In this document: one piece after another, positions 1 through 7,207 of the stretch
Layout of the letters: every line of letters starts with the position of its first letter
Numbering within the stretch: the stretch's first letter is position 1
Assembly (NCBI RefSeq): GCF_900114495.1
Contig: NZ_FOZI01000001.1
Location: 1,135,469-1,199,468, forward strand
Direction of reading: 5' to 3'
From: Dyella sp. OK004
GTDB lineage: Bacteria; Pseudomonadota; Gammaproteobacteria; Xanthomonadales; Rhodanobacteraceae
DNA: 64,000 bases
Program-made: the position numbers and the translations under genes
The notes under the pieces: generated by a model
Database searches by the model: none
Seen by the model: only the letters and a program-made list of their open reading frames with translations
What the model was told of the DNA's origin: nothing

Positions 1-738
1 GATGACGTCGTCGAAGCGCCGGAAGAGCGCCGTATCCAGGGATTCTCCGTGATTTGTCGCGGCGACGATCAGGCTTTCCGAGGCGTCCTGCTCGATGAGC
101 TGCAGGAACATGTTCAACGTGCGCCGCATCTCGGCGACGTCGTGCTGGCTGCCACGTTGCAGGCCTAGCGAATCGAATTCGTCGAAGAGGTAGACGCCAC
201 GCGTCGCCTTCAAGGATTCGAACACCAGGCGCAGCTTCGACGCACTCTCACCCATGAACTTGGTGATAAGGCTATCGAAGCGGGCAACGAACAGAGGAAG
301 GCGAAGCTCAGCCGCCAACACACTGGCCGTCAGCGTCTTTCCGGTGCCCGGGGGGCCGACCAGCAGCAGCTTGCGGCGCGGTACCAGACCGTGGCCACTC
401 AATCGCTCGTGATAGCGCTGTTCGCGAAGCACGCGCTCCAGCTTCAGCGCGACCTCCGCCGAGACCACCATTTCAGTCAGATGGTGACGGGGGTATTGGA
501 CCGTCAGTAGCTCAGCCAGCTCGCCCTTGGGCTGAGCCAGCGGCACTGGGCGCACGGCAGGCCGGCTCACCTGGCGCACTTGAGCGGCCTCGATGAGCGC
601 CTTCAGTTCGGCTGCCAGGCGGGTATGGCCCTTCTGGGCTTCGCCGGCCGCCATCTGCAGCGCGACGGCGGTGAACTGCGCATCCTGCTCGCCGGCGTAG
701 GCACGCAATAGAGCTATGAGTTGATCGGCTCGCGCCAT
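1..738 (-). CDS. AAA+ ATPase, IetA-like, truncated by the window edge
   Basis: The 246 visible residues run off the window start. The N-terminal ~110 residues are helical. The ATPase core shows Walker A GPPGTGKT (about 128-135), Walker B VYLFDEFDS (about 182-190), a sensor-1 Asn in AATNHGESLD and an arginine-finger region FRRFDD. An ATPase with this N-terminus (MARADQLIALLRAYAG) is, from memory, usually followed by a subtilisin-like S8 peptidase, the pair known as the IetAS anti-phage system. The partner would lie just outside the window, downstream on this strand, so the pairing is inference. The start has a clear GGAGGA Shine-Dalgarno directly upstream. The gene is divergent from the XRE regulator, with under 90 bp between them. 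The AAA+ fold is certain; the defence role is likely but unproven. Confidence 0.85.
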   Translation of the reverse strand, partial: MARADQLIALLRAYAGEQDAQFTAVALQMAAGEAQKGHTRLAAELKALIEAAQVRQVSRPAVRPVPLAQPKGELAELLTVQYPRHHLTEMVVSAEVALKLERVLREQRYHERLSGHGLVPRRKLLLVGPPGTGKTLTASVLAAELRLPLFVARFDSLITKFMGESASKLRLVFESLKATRGVYLFDEFDSLGLQRGSQHDVAEMRRTLNMFLQLIEQDASESLIVAATNHGESLDTALFRRFDDVI

Positions 739-810
739 ACGACGTCCTCCAATCCCGAATGGTAACCGGAGCACCGGTGAAACTTCGCCTGTGCTGTTAT
801 AGCAATGATG

Positions 811-823
811 TGCGATAGTCGCA
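811..823. promoter_or_regulatory. Candidate XRE autoregulatory operator
   Basis: TGCGATAGTCGCA is a perfect 5+3+5 inverted repeat. It sits a few bases after an extended -10-like TGTTATAGC and just before the ATG at 826. A repressor bound here would block transcription start of its own gene and could also affect the divergent ATPase. Inferred from position and symmetry only. Confidence 0.4.
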
Positions 824-825
824 AC

Positions 826-1116
826 ATGACGTTGATCTCGTTTCCCTCATCCCAGCGCGAACTCCTCATTGCCGCCCGGGGGCAAGAGACCCAGGCCGCG
901 TTTGCGCGGCGGCTGGGCATCAATCGGTCGTCGTTGTCGAGGTACGAAAGCGAGCAGCTGGGCATACCAACCGCGGTGCTCAATGTCTGCCTTGTGTGCA
1001 TCTCGGCACAGCTTCAATCGGGAAGCAACCCGGCCATCCAGCAGGCACTCCGCCTGGTCCGCCAAGCCACACAGACCCTCGAACGTGTGGCCAACAAAGA
1101 AGCATCTGGCAGGTAG
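826..1116 (+). CDS. XRE-family helix-turn-helix regulator
   Basis: This 96-residue protein is little more than one HTH. QAAFARRLGINRSSLSRYES is a typical XRE unit (helix 2, turn, recognition helix SSLSRYE), followed by a short C-terminal helical tail (AIQQALRLVRQATQTLERV). It probably acts as a dimeric local repressor of the divergent ATPase and of itself. An upstream in-frame ATG at 805 is possible, but the -10-like element and the palindrome at 811-823 favour 826. Small XRE proteins of this kind commonly control phage-defence cassettes, which fits its position. The family call is firm; the target is inferred. Confidence 0.75.
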   Translation: MTLISFPSSQRELLIAARGQETQAAFARRLGINRSSLSRYESEQLGIPTAVLNVCLVCISAQLQSGSNPAIQQALRLVRQATQTLERVANKEASGR

Positions 1117-1285
1117 GTCAAGTCTGTCTTGCGGGTGTCGCTCCGCCTGAGATTCGCGTGCGACGGCCACCCTCCGTCCATCTCACTGCGCTTCCCCGGA
1201 TCCATCGTGGCATGCGTTGCCACTATCGATTCCCCTGGCTGCTCCCCACAATGGTCATCCTGGATGCCACCGACCTACACCGCCG

Positions 1286-3952
1286 ATGTCACTGTCTCTT
1301 CAGGAACTGATCGACACCATCGAGCCACCGCCAGCGACCTCGCCGGAGGCTGCAGCGGACCGGCTCTATATGCAAAGGGAATACCGAGCCGCGGCGGCGG
1401 CGTATCGCGCGCTAGAAGACAACGGCGCGCGCATTCAAGAGAAACTGGGTGCATCGCTTGAAGACACCGGGGACCATCTTGCAGCGAGGCATATATTCCG
1501 CCCCATCGAAGACGACCTGTCGCCCATCGGTAAGGCTATCTACGCCCAGACCCTGTTTGCCTCGGTCTCGAGTTGGGGAGGGCGAGAAGGATATGACGCG
1601 GAGCCCGAGGAGGGCATTCGCGTCCTTGAGTCGGTGCTCAATTTTGATGTGCCACCCCACTTCGCGTTTGTTGTCGCTGCGCGGAACCGCTACCACTGGA
1701 AAGGCGACGGGGGCCGGGCCAGCATCGGTGACCAGATCATTCGCGGCGCGCATCTGTATCCAAGGTCCGAGCTGCTGCTCCTCGATGCCGACTGCATACG
1801 GCAGAGCGCGCAGGTGGACCCAGCCGAGTCCATCCAACCCCTACTCAGATTCTCGATCGACGTCGGAGTCACCCCACGGCTGCTTTGGACGATCCATTGG
1901 CGCTACCGGCAGCTCCAGCGGCCAGAGGAAGCGCTGAGCTCGCTGACCGAAGCCATCGATTGCCAGCGACGGCAGAACGGTACCAGAGACACCCTAGGCG
2001 TCCTTCTCGCGCAGCGCGCCCAGATGCACCTTCAGGCCGAAAGCTATGCCGAGGCGATCGCGGATGCGGGCGACGCCGGCGCGCTTTGTACGAGTCATGA
2101 TGAGCGGATGGCGTCGGCGCTAATCGCTTGCCTGGCCGCCCTGAAAGCAGATCAGCGTGCCGCCGCCGACGAGGCCGCCGCTGCGTTCCTTGATGCGCTC
2201 TTCGCGGAGAATCAGCTGCCCTGGTTTACCGCCGCCGAACTCCATGGCCGCATGGGGGGCGAGAACTGGTCCGGTTTCGAGATCGTCCACTTCGACCTCA
2301 CCATGACGGCGTTTGCCGGGAAACTGGAGCGCCTGGGCGATCCCATGCATGCAGGGTGGTTTCGCTATCTCATCGCCTGCGAAGTCATGGATGATGCCAC
2401 CGGTGAAGGCGACAACGTGGAGCACGACTGGGCCGCTCTGGGCCGCATTCTCGGCAACGCAGCACAACTCACACAGCATCACCCACATGTAGAAGCCCTT
2501 GATGTTCGCGTGCGGGGCGAACTGCCTGACGCCGACTGGGGCGAGCTTGGTTGTCGCTGGATGAGCGCCTGGATCGCTATCAATGCCGCCGACGGCAATA
2601 CTCCGGATCCCACCGATCTTCCGAGCCACCTATACGCTCACGCCCACCAGCGTGACCTGTTCTTCGCCGGCATCGCCAAGGCCTTGAAGGCATCCAGTCC
2701 GGGTCCTCACGCTTTCAATGCTCTCGAGGCGGCGGAGATCGTGTCGTACCTGGTCGACAAGAAGATGGCGCGGATCCTATACGACATGCTGGCCAGCATC
2801 TGCATCGATGACGACCGCACGGATCCCCTGTTTTTCCTCGGATGGTCGGCCCAGACGGTGAATCTTCGTTCGGAAGCCTTCCGTGCGTACTTCGACCTCT
2901 TGGACCAGGAACCCAACACCGTCGTCGCCATCACCAATGCGCTCCTGATGTGCGATCACGAGAGCATGTCCGGTCAGCTGGACCAGGTGAGGCAACGGGT
3001 TGCCACCTTCAAAGCCGCTGTCGATGACCGGGAGCGTTACACTAAGGTCGATGAGGCATTCGAAGCCGCACGTCGGCGTTGCCTCAGCAAGCGATCGCGG
3101 CTGACGGAGACCCTCACCGAGGCGATGCGTGGCTATGCCCAATTTGGCGATCGATCGGCCACGCTGAAGAACTTGTCGCTGCTAGACGCGATAACGCTCG
3201 TGGCGCTCTTGAGGACGGCACCCCCGGCGGGCGATCAACTGTTCCTTCCCCGGGTAAGCAAGGGCAGCATTCCGTTCGCGCGTCTGATGCAGCATCGGCA
3301 CGGTTTCTTCGGGCTAATGCAGCATGGATTGATTTCACCTGGCCAGACGACAGATTCTGCCAGCATCCAGCGAAAGGAAAGTGGCTCGTACGCGTGGGAT
3401 TTTCCTGAGATTGATTGGCATATCAATCCCCACGCCTTGTCCCTGGCGGACGAGATGCGCGCCATCCCACACGGCGGACTATGGCCAAAGCACTGGGCGG
3501 GCGCCGCGCGTTTGCTGGCCGTCGACTTCGCGCGCGAGGAAATTGCGGCGTATCTAGACGAGCAAGCGGCGGCTCGCTACTGGCCTAAGCCCGATCGCGA
3601 TGATCGTTTTCAACAACTCTTGGCGCTCTTGGTCGAGCGCGTGTCCGTGGCTGAGGCGTACAGTCTCATCTACATGGGCGCCATGTCCGCCGCGGACAAT
3701 AAAACCAAGTACCCGACCAGCGCCACCCAGGCGAGCAACCTGATGGTCAAGCGGACCGGTGAACGCCTGGATCGTGTGATGTCGGGGGATCTAACGCCAA
3801 AGGTCTATGACCGATCGTGGAATACTCCTCGCACACAAATGCACCTAGCGCTCTGGGAGGACGTGCTGGGCATGGCCGATTCGGGGTTCACGAGCAGGCT
3901 GGCCCAGCTGAGGTTTCCGGGTGAGCGCGCGGTCCGAAAGAAGGGCCATTGA
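1286..3952 (+). CDS. Large helical-repeat (TPR-like) protein of unknown function
   Basis: About 888 residues, rich in Ala and Leu helices. Stretches such as REYRAAAAAYRALEDNGARI and QAESYAEAIADAGDAGAL look like TPR pairs, and helical-repeat texture continues through most of the length. I see no catalytic motif, no transmembrane segment and no signal peptide, so it is probably a cytosolic scaffold or sensor. The C-terminal ~250 residues (from about LISPGQTTDS) are less repetitive and contain aromatic-rich blocks (WDFPEIDWHINP, GGLWPKHWAGAARL), perhaps a separate domain. The frame is also open from a TTG at 1217, but ATG 1286 (MSLSLQELIDTIEPP) starts the plausible protein. It is co-directional with the XRE gene and convergent with the reverse transcriptase, and lies within island 1. 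I do not recognise the family. Confidence 0.75.
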   Translation: MSLSLQELIDTIEPPPATSPEAAADRLYMQREYRAAAAAYRALEDNGARIQEKLGASLEDTGDHLAARHIFRPIEDDLSPIGKAIYAQTLFASVSSWGGREGYDAEPEEGIRVLESVLNFDVPPHFAFVVAARNRYHWKGDGGRASIGDQIIRGAHLYPRSELLLLDADCIRQSAQVDPAESIQPLLRFSIDVGVTPRLLWTIHWRYRQLQRPEEALSSLTEAIDCQRRQNGTRDTLGVLLAQRAQMHLQAESYAEAIADAGDAGALCTSHDERMASALIACLAALKADQRAAADEAAAAFLDALFAENQLPWFTAAELHGRMGGENWSGFEIVHFDLTMTAFAGKLERLGDPMHAGWFRYLIACEVMDDATGEGDNVEHDWAALGRILGNAAQLTQHHPHVEALDVRVRGELPDADWGELGCRWMSAWIAINAADGNTPDPTDLPSHLYAHAHQRDLFFAGIAKALKASSPGPHAFNALEAAEIVSYLVDKKMARILYDMLASICIDDDRTDPLFFLGWSAQTVNLRSEAFRAYFDLLDQEPNTVVAITNALLMCDHESMSGQLDQVRQRVATFKAAVDDRERYTKVDEAFEAARRRCLSKRSRLTETLTEAMRGYAQFGDRSATLKNLSLLDAITLVALLRTAPPAGDQLFLPRVSKGSIPFARLMQHRHGFFGLMQHGLISPGQTTDSASIQRKESGSYAWDFPEIDWHINPHALSLADEMRAIPHGGLWPKHWAGAARLLAVDFAREEIAAYLDEQAAARYWPKPDRDDRFQQLLALLVERVSVAEAYSLIYMGAMSAADNKTKYPTSATQASNLMVKRTGERLDRVMSGDLTPKVYDRSWNTPRTQMHLALWEDVLGMADSGFTSRLAQLRFPGERAVRKKGH

Positions 3953-4129
3953 GGCCCTCGGCGCCCGCTCATCAACGGATGGCCCAGCGACGCCTGAACT
4001 TCTTCCAAGGTAGACGGCCAGGATGTCATTGGATCGCCCAATGAAATTGCCCAACATCCATGGGGTCACCTATCCGTTATCGGGCAGCGAAGCTCCAGGC
4101 TACCAGTGCATTTCTCGCTTGCTTATGAA

Positions 4130-5437
4130 CTAATCTTCCTCGCTGGCTCGTTCGATGGCTTCATCAATAGCGCGCGTGCGGCGTGAGATCTGTTTGTCTA
4201 TCGCCTCGCTCTGGGTAAGGCGAGCGGCGCGGGTTGCGTAGGTCACAAAGTTCCTCGGTCCTACATATAGGTAGGACCGATTGAGCTTTCCTCGTTTGAT
4301 TGGGACCGATGTAACAGGAACACCTTTCATGCGTGCTTCCTTCGTGCGGGCACGGTGTGCCTGACGAACACCTTGGCGCATACGACTATAGAACTTCGCG
4401 ACGCCACCATTTCGAAGTCGAACTTTTCGCCCATCGAAGATGAGTCCAAGGTACTGCAAGGCTGGTTTCGTCACTGTCCCCGAGGGACCGAAGTAACACT
4501 CTTCAAGCTTGTCAGGCTGCACTTCCAGCTTGATCGAAGCGACAAGCTCTTCTATGTAATCCTTTGCGGCGACTGCGTGCTGCGGCGGCACGATGCATAA
4601 CACGTCATCACAATAGCGGCGATAGAGGCCGCCCCATGCTTTGATTTTCTCGTTGAGCACGCGATCGAAGTCGAGCATGTAGATGTTGGACAGCACCGCG
4701 CTGATAGGGGTGCCTTGAGGAATGCCCTTGTCGAGCAAGTGCTTGTTGAGGTGGTTTCCGCGAACGATCTTGTTTCGAAATTCCAAGGCACTGCATATGC
4801 GTGTGCGCCCGGACGCCTTGGGGGCATACGGACTGATTCCAAACATTGCATAAAGCGTGACCTGCCAGATCCACGTATAACGCGTAAGCGATCGAAACAA
4901 CGCGTAGTGATCCGCCGGTAGCGAACGTTCATCGAGGATGTCGGCCCACCTGTCCCGCAGGATCCGGTGGTCAAGATTGTCGAAAAAACCGCTGATATCG
5001 TAGGCGAGTGCTACGCAAGGGCGTATCAAGTTAATCCATTCAAAAGCTTCGCGGGCGAAGTGGATGTTGCAGCGCCCATCTCCAGTTCGAAACGCCGTGA
5101 CGACATCGCTAAGGCCTAGTAACCCTAAGCGATGCTCGTATTGCCTGGTAAGCGCGGCGGCATAGAACGCATACAGCGCTGCATCACGATGGGAGGCGTA
5201 GCTAATGGGACGCTTCTTCTCTTTTCGTATGAACACTTTGCCCTGGCGTTTGATCTTACGAGTCACCTGGACCCGAGTGATCATGGGCAAGAACTGCCAC
5301 TTGGCAACTTGAATAGGGTCGGCGACAGCCGCTGCGATGACGCTTCGGCGGGGTGGCTCGTCCAAATGAAGATAGGACCTGGCGCGAAGCGGATCGTTGC
5401 TCATAGTTAGCTGAGGGAGAGGGCCGCGGCTACCCAT
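4130..5437 (-). CDS. Defence-associated reverse transcriptase, DRT2-like
   Basis: About 435 residues. RT motifs are clear: YDISGFFDNLDH (first catalytic Asp), GIPQGTPISAVLSNIYM (motif 4) and the active-site YCDD box in RRYCDDVLCI. An N-terminal SYLHLDEPP and the block KKRPISYASHRDAALYAFYA are typical, as I recall them, of the UG/Abi group of defence RTs. The length, YCDD box and lack of a fused nitrilase, primase or maturase domain fit DRT2 (UG2) best. DRT2 copies an adjacent ncRNA by rolling-circle reverse transcription, and phage infection lets the product be expressed as the toxic Neo protein. Start choice is uncertain: ATG 5437 has GAGGGGG five bases upstream, ATG 5404 (MSNDPLRARSYLHL) has no good site, and ATG 5485 also reads through. 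There are no maturase X or HNH domains, so it is not a group II intron RT. Confidence 0.85.
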   Translation of the reverse strand: MGSRGPLPQLTMSNDPLRARSYLHLDEPPRRSVIAAAVADPIQVAKWQFLPMITRVQVTRKIKRQGKVFIRKEKKRPISYASHRDAALYAFYAAALTRQYEHRLGLLGLSDVVTAFRTGDGRCNIHFAREAFEWINLIRPCVALAYDISGFFDNLDHRILRDRWADILDERSLPADHYALFRSLTRYTWIWQVTLYAMFGISPYAPKASGRTRICSALEFRNKIVRGNHLNKHLLDKGIPQGTPISAVLSNIYMLDFDRVLNEKIKAWGGLYRRYCDDVLCIVPPQHAVAAKDYIEELVASIKLEVQPDKLEECYFGPSGTVTKPALQYLGLIFDGRKVRLRNGGVAKFYSRMRQGVRQAHRARTKEARMKGVPVTSVPIKRGKLNRSYLYVGPRNFVTYATRAARLTQSEAIDKQISRRTRAIDEAIERASEED

Positions 5438-5460
5438 ACTAGCCCCCTCAGCTTCCGGAA

Positions 5461-5840
5461 TCCCTAGGGACCCTCGACGGGGCATCGCCCTGTCACCGCT
5501 GGTGTAATCACACTGGTATTAAACTGCTCACTGAGGATCGCTCGCGTGGACATCACTGCCCAACTCGTTGCTGCTCAGCTGCTCGGATCAATGTGGCTCG
5601 GCGGCCGGGAGTCCCGGACGTCGATTGACATCGTAATGAGCGCCCACACCGCTCTAGCTTGATGTGGTTCCGTGTTTCTGGAGGCGCCTTCGAGGATTTT
5701 CAAGAGTCCCGATGTGCCGTCAGCTTCGTGTGGGTTTGCCGCGCGGAATCCGCCTTAGGGGCGCCACGCCCCCTCCTGCCGACCATGAAAGCTGCTTGCG
5801 CAGTAATTGCCTCGTATTGCAGTTGATCGGGGACTAGGAT
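5461..5840 (-). ncRNA. Candidate template ncRNA upstream of the DRT2-like RT
   Basis: This untranslated stretch lies just 5' of the RT on the same strand, where DRT2 systems carry their ncRNA. On the minus strand it contains several inverted repeats: CCGGG-act-CCCGG (near 5610), the palindrome TCCCTAGGGA at 5461-5470, and CTGAGCAG pairing possibilities near 5520-5578. One minus-strand frame is free of stops from 5754 to 5578 (59 codons, with an in-frame ATG at 5631), while the other frames are interrupted. A stop-free frame in the template is the hallmark of neo. The exact RNA ends and the template repeat unit cannot be set by eye, and in GC-rich DNA such a frame can arise by chance. Confidence 0.4.
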
Positions 5841-6046
5841 CGCGTCGAAATATGTAATTCAGATAGCGGGTGGGTGCCGGTCTTACCTTGGCGTCAGAGG
5901 CGTTCGGTGCCGAAGTGCCTCAGTCTACGGATCAGGCAGCGCTGGCCTGATCGTAGATCGCGACATTCACGTCTGAGGTTTTGCGCCAATTACGCTGCTG
6001 GAAAAATTGGCACAATGTCCGAGGGGAAGAATCTAGGGATAGGCAG
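5841..6046. other. Rest of the RT/membrane-gene divergent intergenic gap
   Basis: With the preceding ncRNA candidate, this forms a gap of about 600 bp between two divergent genes. I see no coding frame with a credible start. It must hold both promoters. A weak candidate for the plus-strand gene is TTGGCA near 6008 with AATCTA 17 bases on. A minus-strand TACATA near 5855 could be a -10 for the RNA, without a good -35. Confidence 0.4.
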
Positions 6047-6727
6047 ATGAGTGACGACACTGGTGGCGGTGCTGGCCCCGCAAACCCGCCCGATGACGAA
6101 ACACTGCGTCGACGTGCAATGTACGATTCTTATTGGACCGAACAGCAAACGCGCGAGCGTGCCAACAGCGACAAGTACGACAACACCATTCTCGCGTACT
6201 CCACCGGCGCGCTTGCTCTCTCCATCACGTTCATCAAAGAACTGGTGCCACTAGCTACGGCACACGACCTTTGGACCATCAAGACATCTTGGGTGCTGTT
6301 CGCAACCTCGATGCTATTAATGCTGCTGTCCTTTCCAATTGCTTCGGAAGCAAACCGGCAAAGCACCGAATTTGCCCATAAGTATTTCATCGAACGCGAC
6401 AACAACTATCACAACAAGCAGGGGGCCGCGGCGAAGACCCTCAAATGGCTCAATCTTGCGGCTGGCTTAGCCTTCTTTGCAGCCTGCAGCTTCACTATCG
6501 CTTTCGTCTGGATCAATGTTCACGATAAGGAGAACACCGCCATGTCCGATAAAACAACGACACCCGGCAATCCCAACAATGGGCTGCTGAACGAAGGCAT
6601 GCAATCCGCAACCATGCAGACGATGCACAAAGGGCAGCAAAGCGCCGCAATGCCTCCTGCACCACCTGCACAGGCACCCGCGCCCGCCCCCTCGCCGGCA
6701 CCGGCACCGACGCCATCGAACAAGTGA
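6047..6727 (+). CDS. Membrane protein with three helices and a Pro/Ala-rich tail
   Basis: 226 residues starting at MSDDTGGGAG, preceded by AGGGATAGGCAG. Three hydrophobic helices are visible: about 46-68 (NTILAYSTGALALSITFIKE), 79-98 (KTSWVLFATSMLLMLLSFPI) and 133-157 (KWLNLAAGLAFFAACSFTIA). A charged loop of about 35 residues separates helices 2 and 3. The remaining ~60 residues are low-complexity, ending in alternating Pro-Ala. The motif STGALALSITFI recurs, from memory, in small membrane proteins of mobile and defence regions whose function is unknown. The tail from Met166 has its own ribosome-binding site and may also be made separately (see 6542-6727). It lies at the right end of island 1, divergent from the RT, with the small gene at 6789 downstream. 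A role as membrane-damaging effector is possible but speculative. Confidence 0.75.
   Translation: MSDDTGGGAGPANPPDDETLRRRAMYDSYWTEQQTRERANSDKYDNTILAYSTGALALSITFIKELVPLATAHDLWTIKTSWVLFATSMLLMLLSFPIASEANRQSTEFAHKYFIERDNNYHNKQGAAAKTLKWLNLAAGLAFFAACSFTIAFVWINVHDKENTAMSDKTTTPGNPNNGLLNEGMQSATMQTMHKGQQSAAMPPAPPAQAPAPAPSPAPAPTPSNK
6542..6727 (+). CDS. Possible nested start making the 61-residue Pro/Ala tail
   Basis: An in-frame ATG inside the membrane gene is preceded by AAGGAG with an eight-base spacer, a better site than that of most genes here. It would give MSDKTTTPGNPNNGLL and onward, 61 residues ending in PAPAPTPSNK. The next gene (63 residues) has the same length, a similar start (M-[ST]-x-K-K/T-T) and the same kind of tail, so the C-terminal module looks like an independent unit that was fused to, or is co-translated with, the membrane part. 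Confidence 0.4.
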   Translation: MSDKTTTPGNPNNGLLNEGMQSATMQTMHKGQQSAAMPPAPPAQAPAPAPSPAPAPTPSNK

Positions 6728-6788
6728 CCAGATCTGTATCCCACTTACACGGCTCACATCACCTAACGATGTACCAAGGAACTACGCC

Positions 6789-6980
6789 ATGACCCAAAAG
6801 AAGACGCCAACCGTTTTTGCCACTGACGGCATGCCTTCGGCCCTGATGAGCAGGGTCCAACCCAGTGGCAATTGGCGCGGCGCGCCGAGCGCTCAGATGC
6901 CGCGTGCGCCACAGGCGAAGGCTCCGGCTCCTGCGCCAAGACCGGCAGCTCCGCCTGCACCTGCGAAAGGCCAAAAATAA
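6789..6980 (+). CDS. Small Pro/Ala-rich protein, relative of the preceding tail
   Basis: 63 residues: a short polar head (MTQKKTPTVFATDGMPSAL), then Met/Pro-containing linker and a tail of alternating Ala-Pro ending in PAKGQK. AAGGAA nine bases upstream of the ATG is a usable ribosome-binding site. It has no predicted helix or signal and is probably disordered. It follows the membrane gene by about 60 bp in the same direction and resembles that protein's last 61 residues in length, composition and layout, which suggests tandem duplication. Function unknown. Confidence 0.55.
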   Translation: MTQKKTPTVFATDGMPSALMSRVQPSGNWRGAPSAQMPRAPQAKAPAPAPRPAAPPAPAKGQK

Positions 6981-7092
6981 GGCCATAAACCACGGAGAAT
7001 TCGCTGCGCTACTCAGGGCGTTGGCACGAGACATCATCGACGCTCGCCATACCAGCTAGGGCATAGGCATTGAGCCTAAGCATCAATCCGCG

Positions 7093-7114
7093 GGTGGTAC
7101 ATTTGGTGGTACAT
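7093..7114. repeat. Two direct GGTGGTACAT repeats near the island edge
   Basis: GGTGGTACAT occurs twice with a 12-bp period. Short GTGGTACA-type iterons of this sort are often seen near integrase binding and attachment sites. They lie between the last accessory gene and the first core gene, where an island junction would be expected. No integrase gene is visible. Confidence 0.3.
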
Positions 7115-7170
7115 CTGAAGCTTTAGCGCCGGCACTATCCTTGTGCCACAAGGTATTACGCTTCTAAGTA

Positions 7171-7196
7171 GATGGATGGTGGGCCCACCATCCATC
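7171..7196. terminator. 26-bp perfect palindrome downstream of the TonB receptor
   Basis: The 13-base half GATGGATGGTGGG is followed immediately by its exact complement. It lies 12 bases beyond the stop codon of the minus-strand receptor gene. A stem this strong probably ends or insulates transcription from the receptor, although there is no U-tract. It could also be an island-junction landmark. Confidence 0.5.
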
Positions 7197-7207
7197 GAGT
7201 CCTCCGC

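Noticed and set aside
4130-5485. Reverse transcriptase as part of a group II intron or a diversity-generating element
   Set aside because: No maturase or HNH domain, no domain V-like RNA after the ORF and no template/variable repeat pair with A-directed changes nearby.
7093-7114. Short repeats as a CRISPR remnant
   Set aside because: Only two 10-bp units with a 2-bp spacing; no spacers, leader or cas genes in the window.
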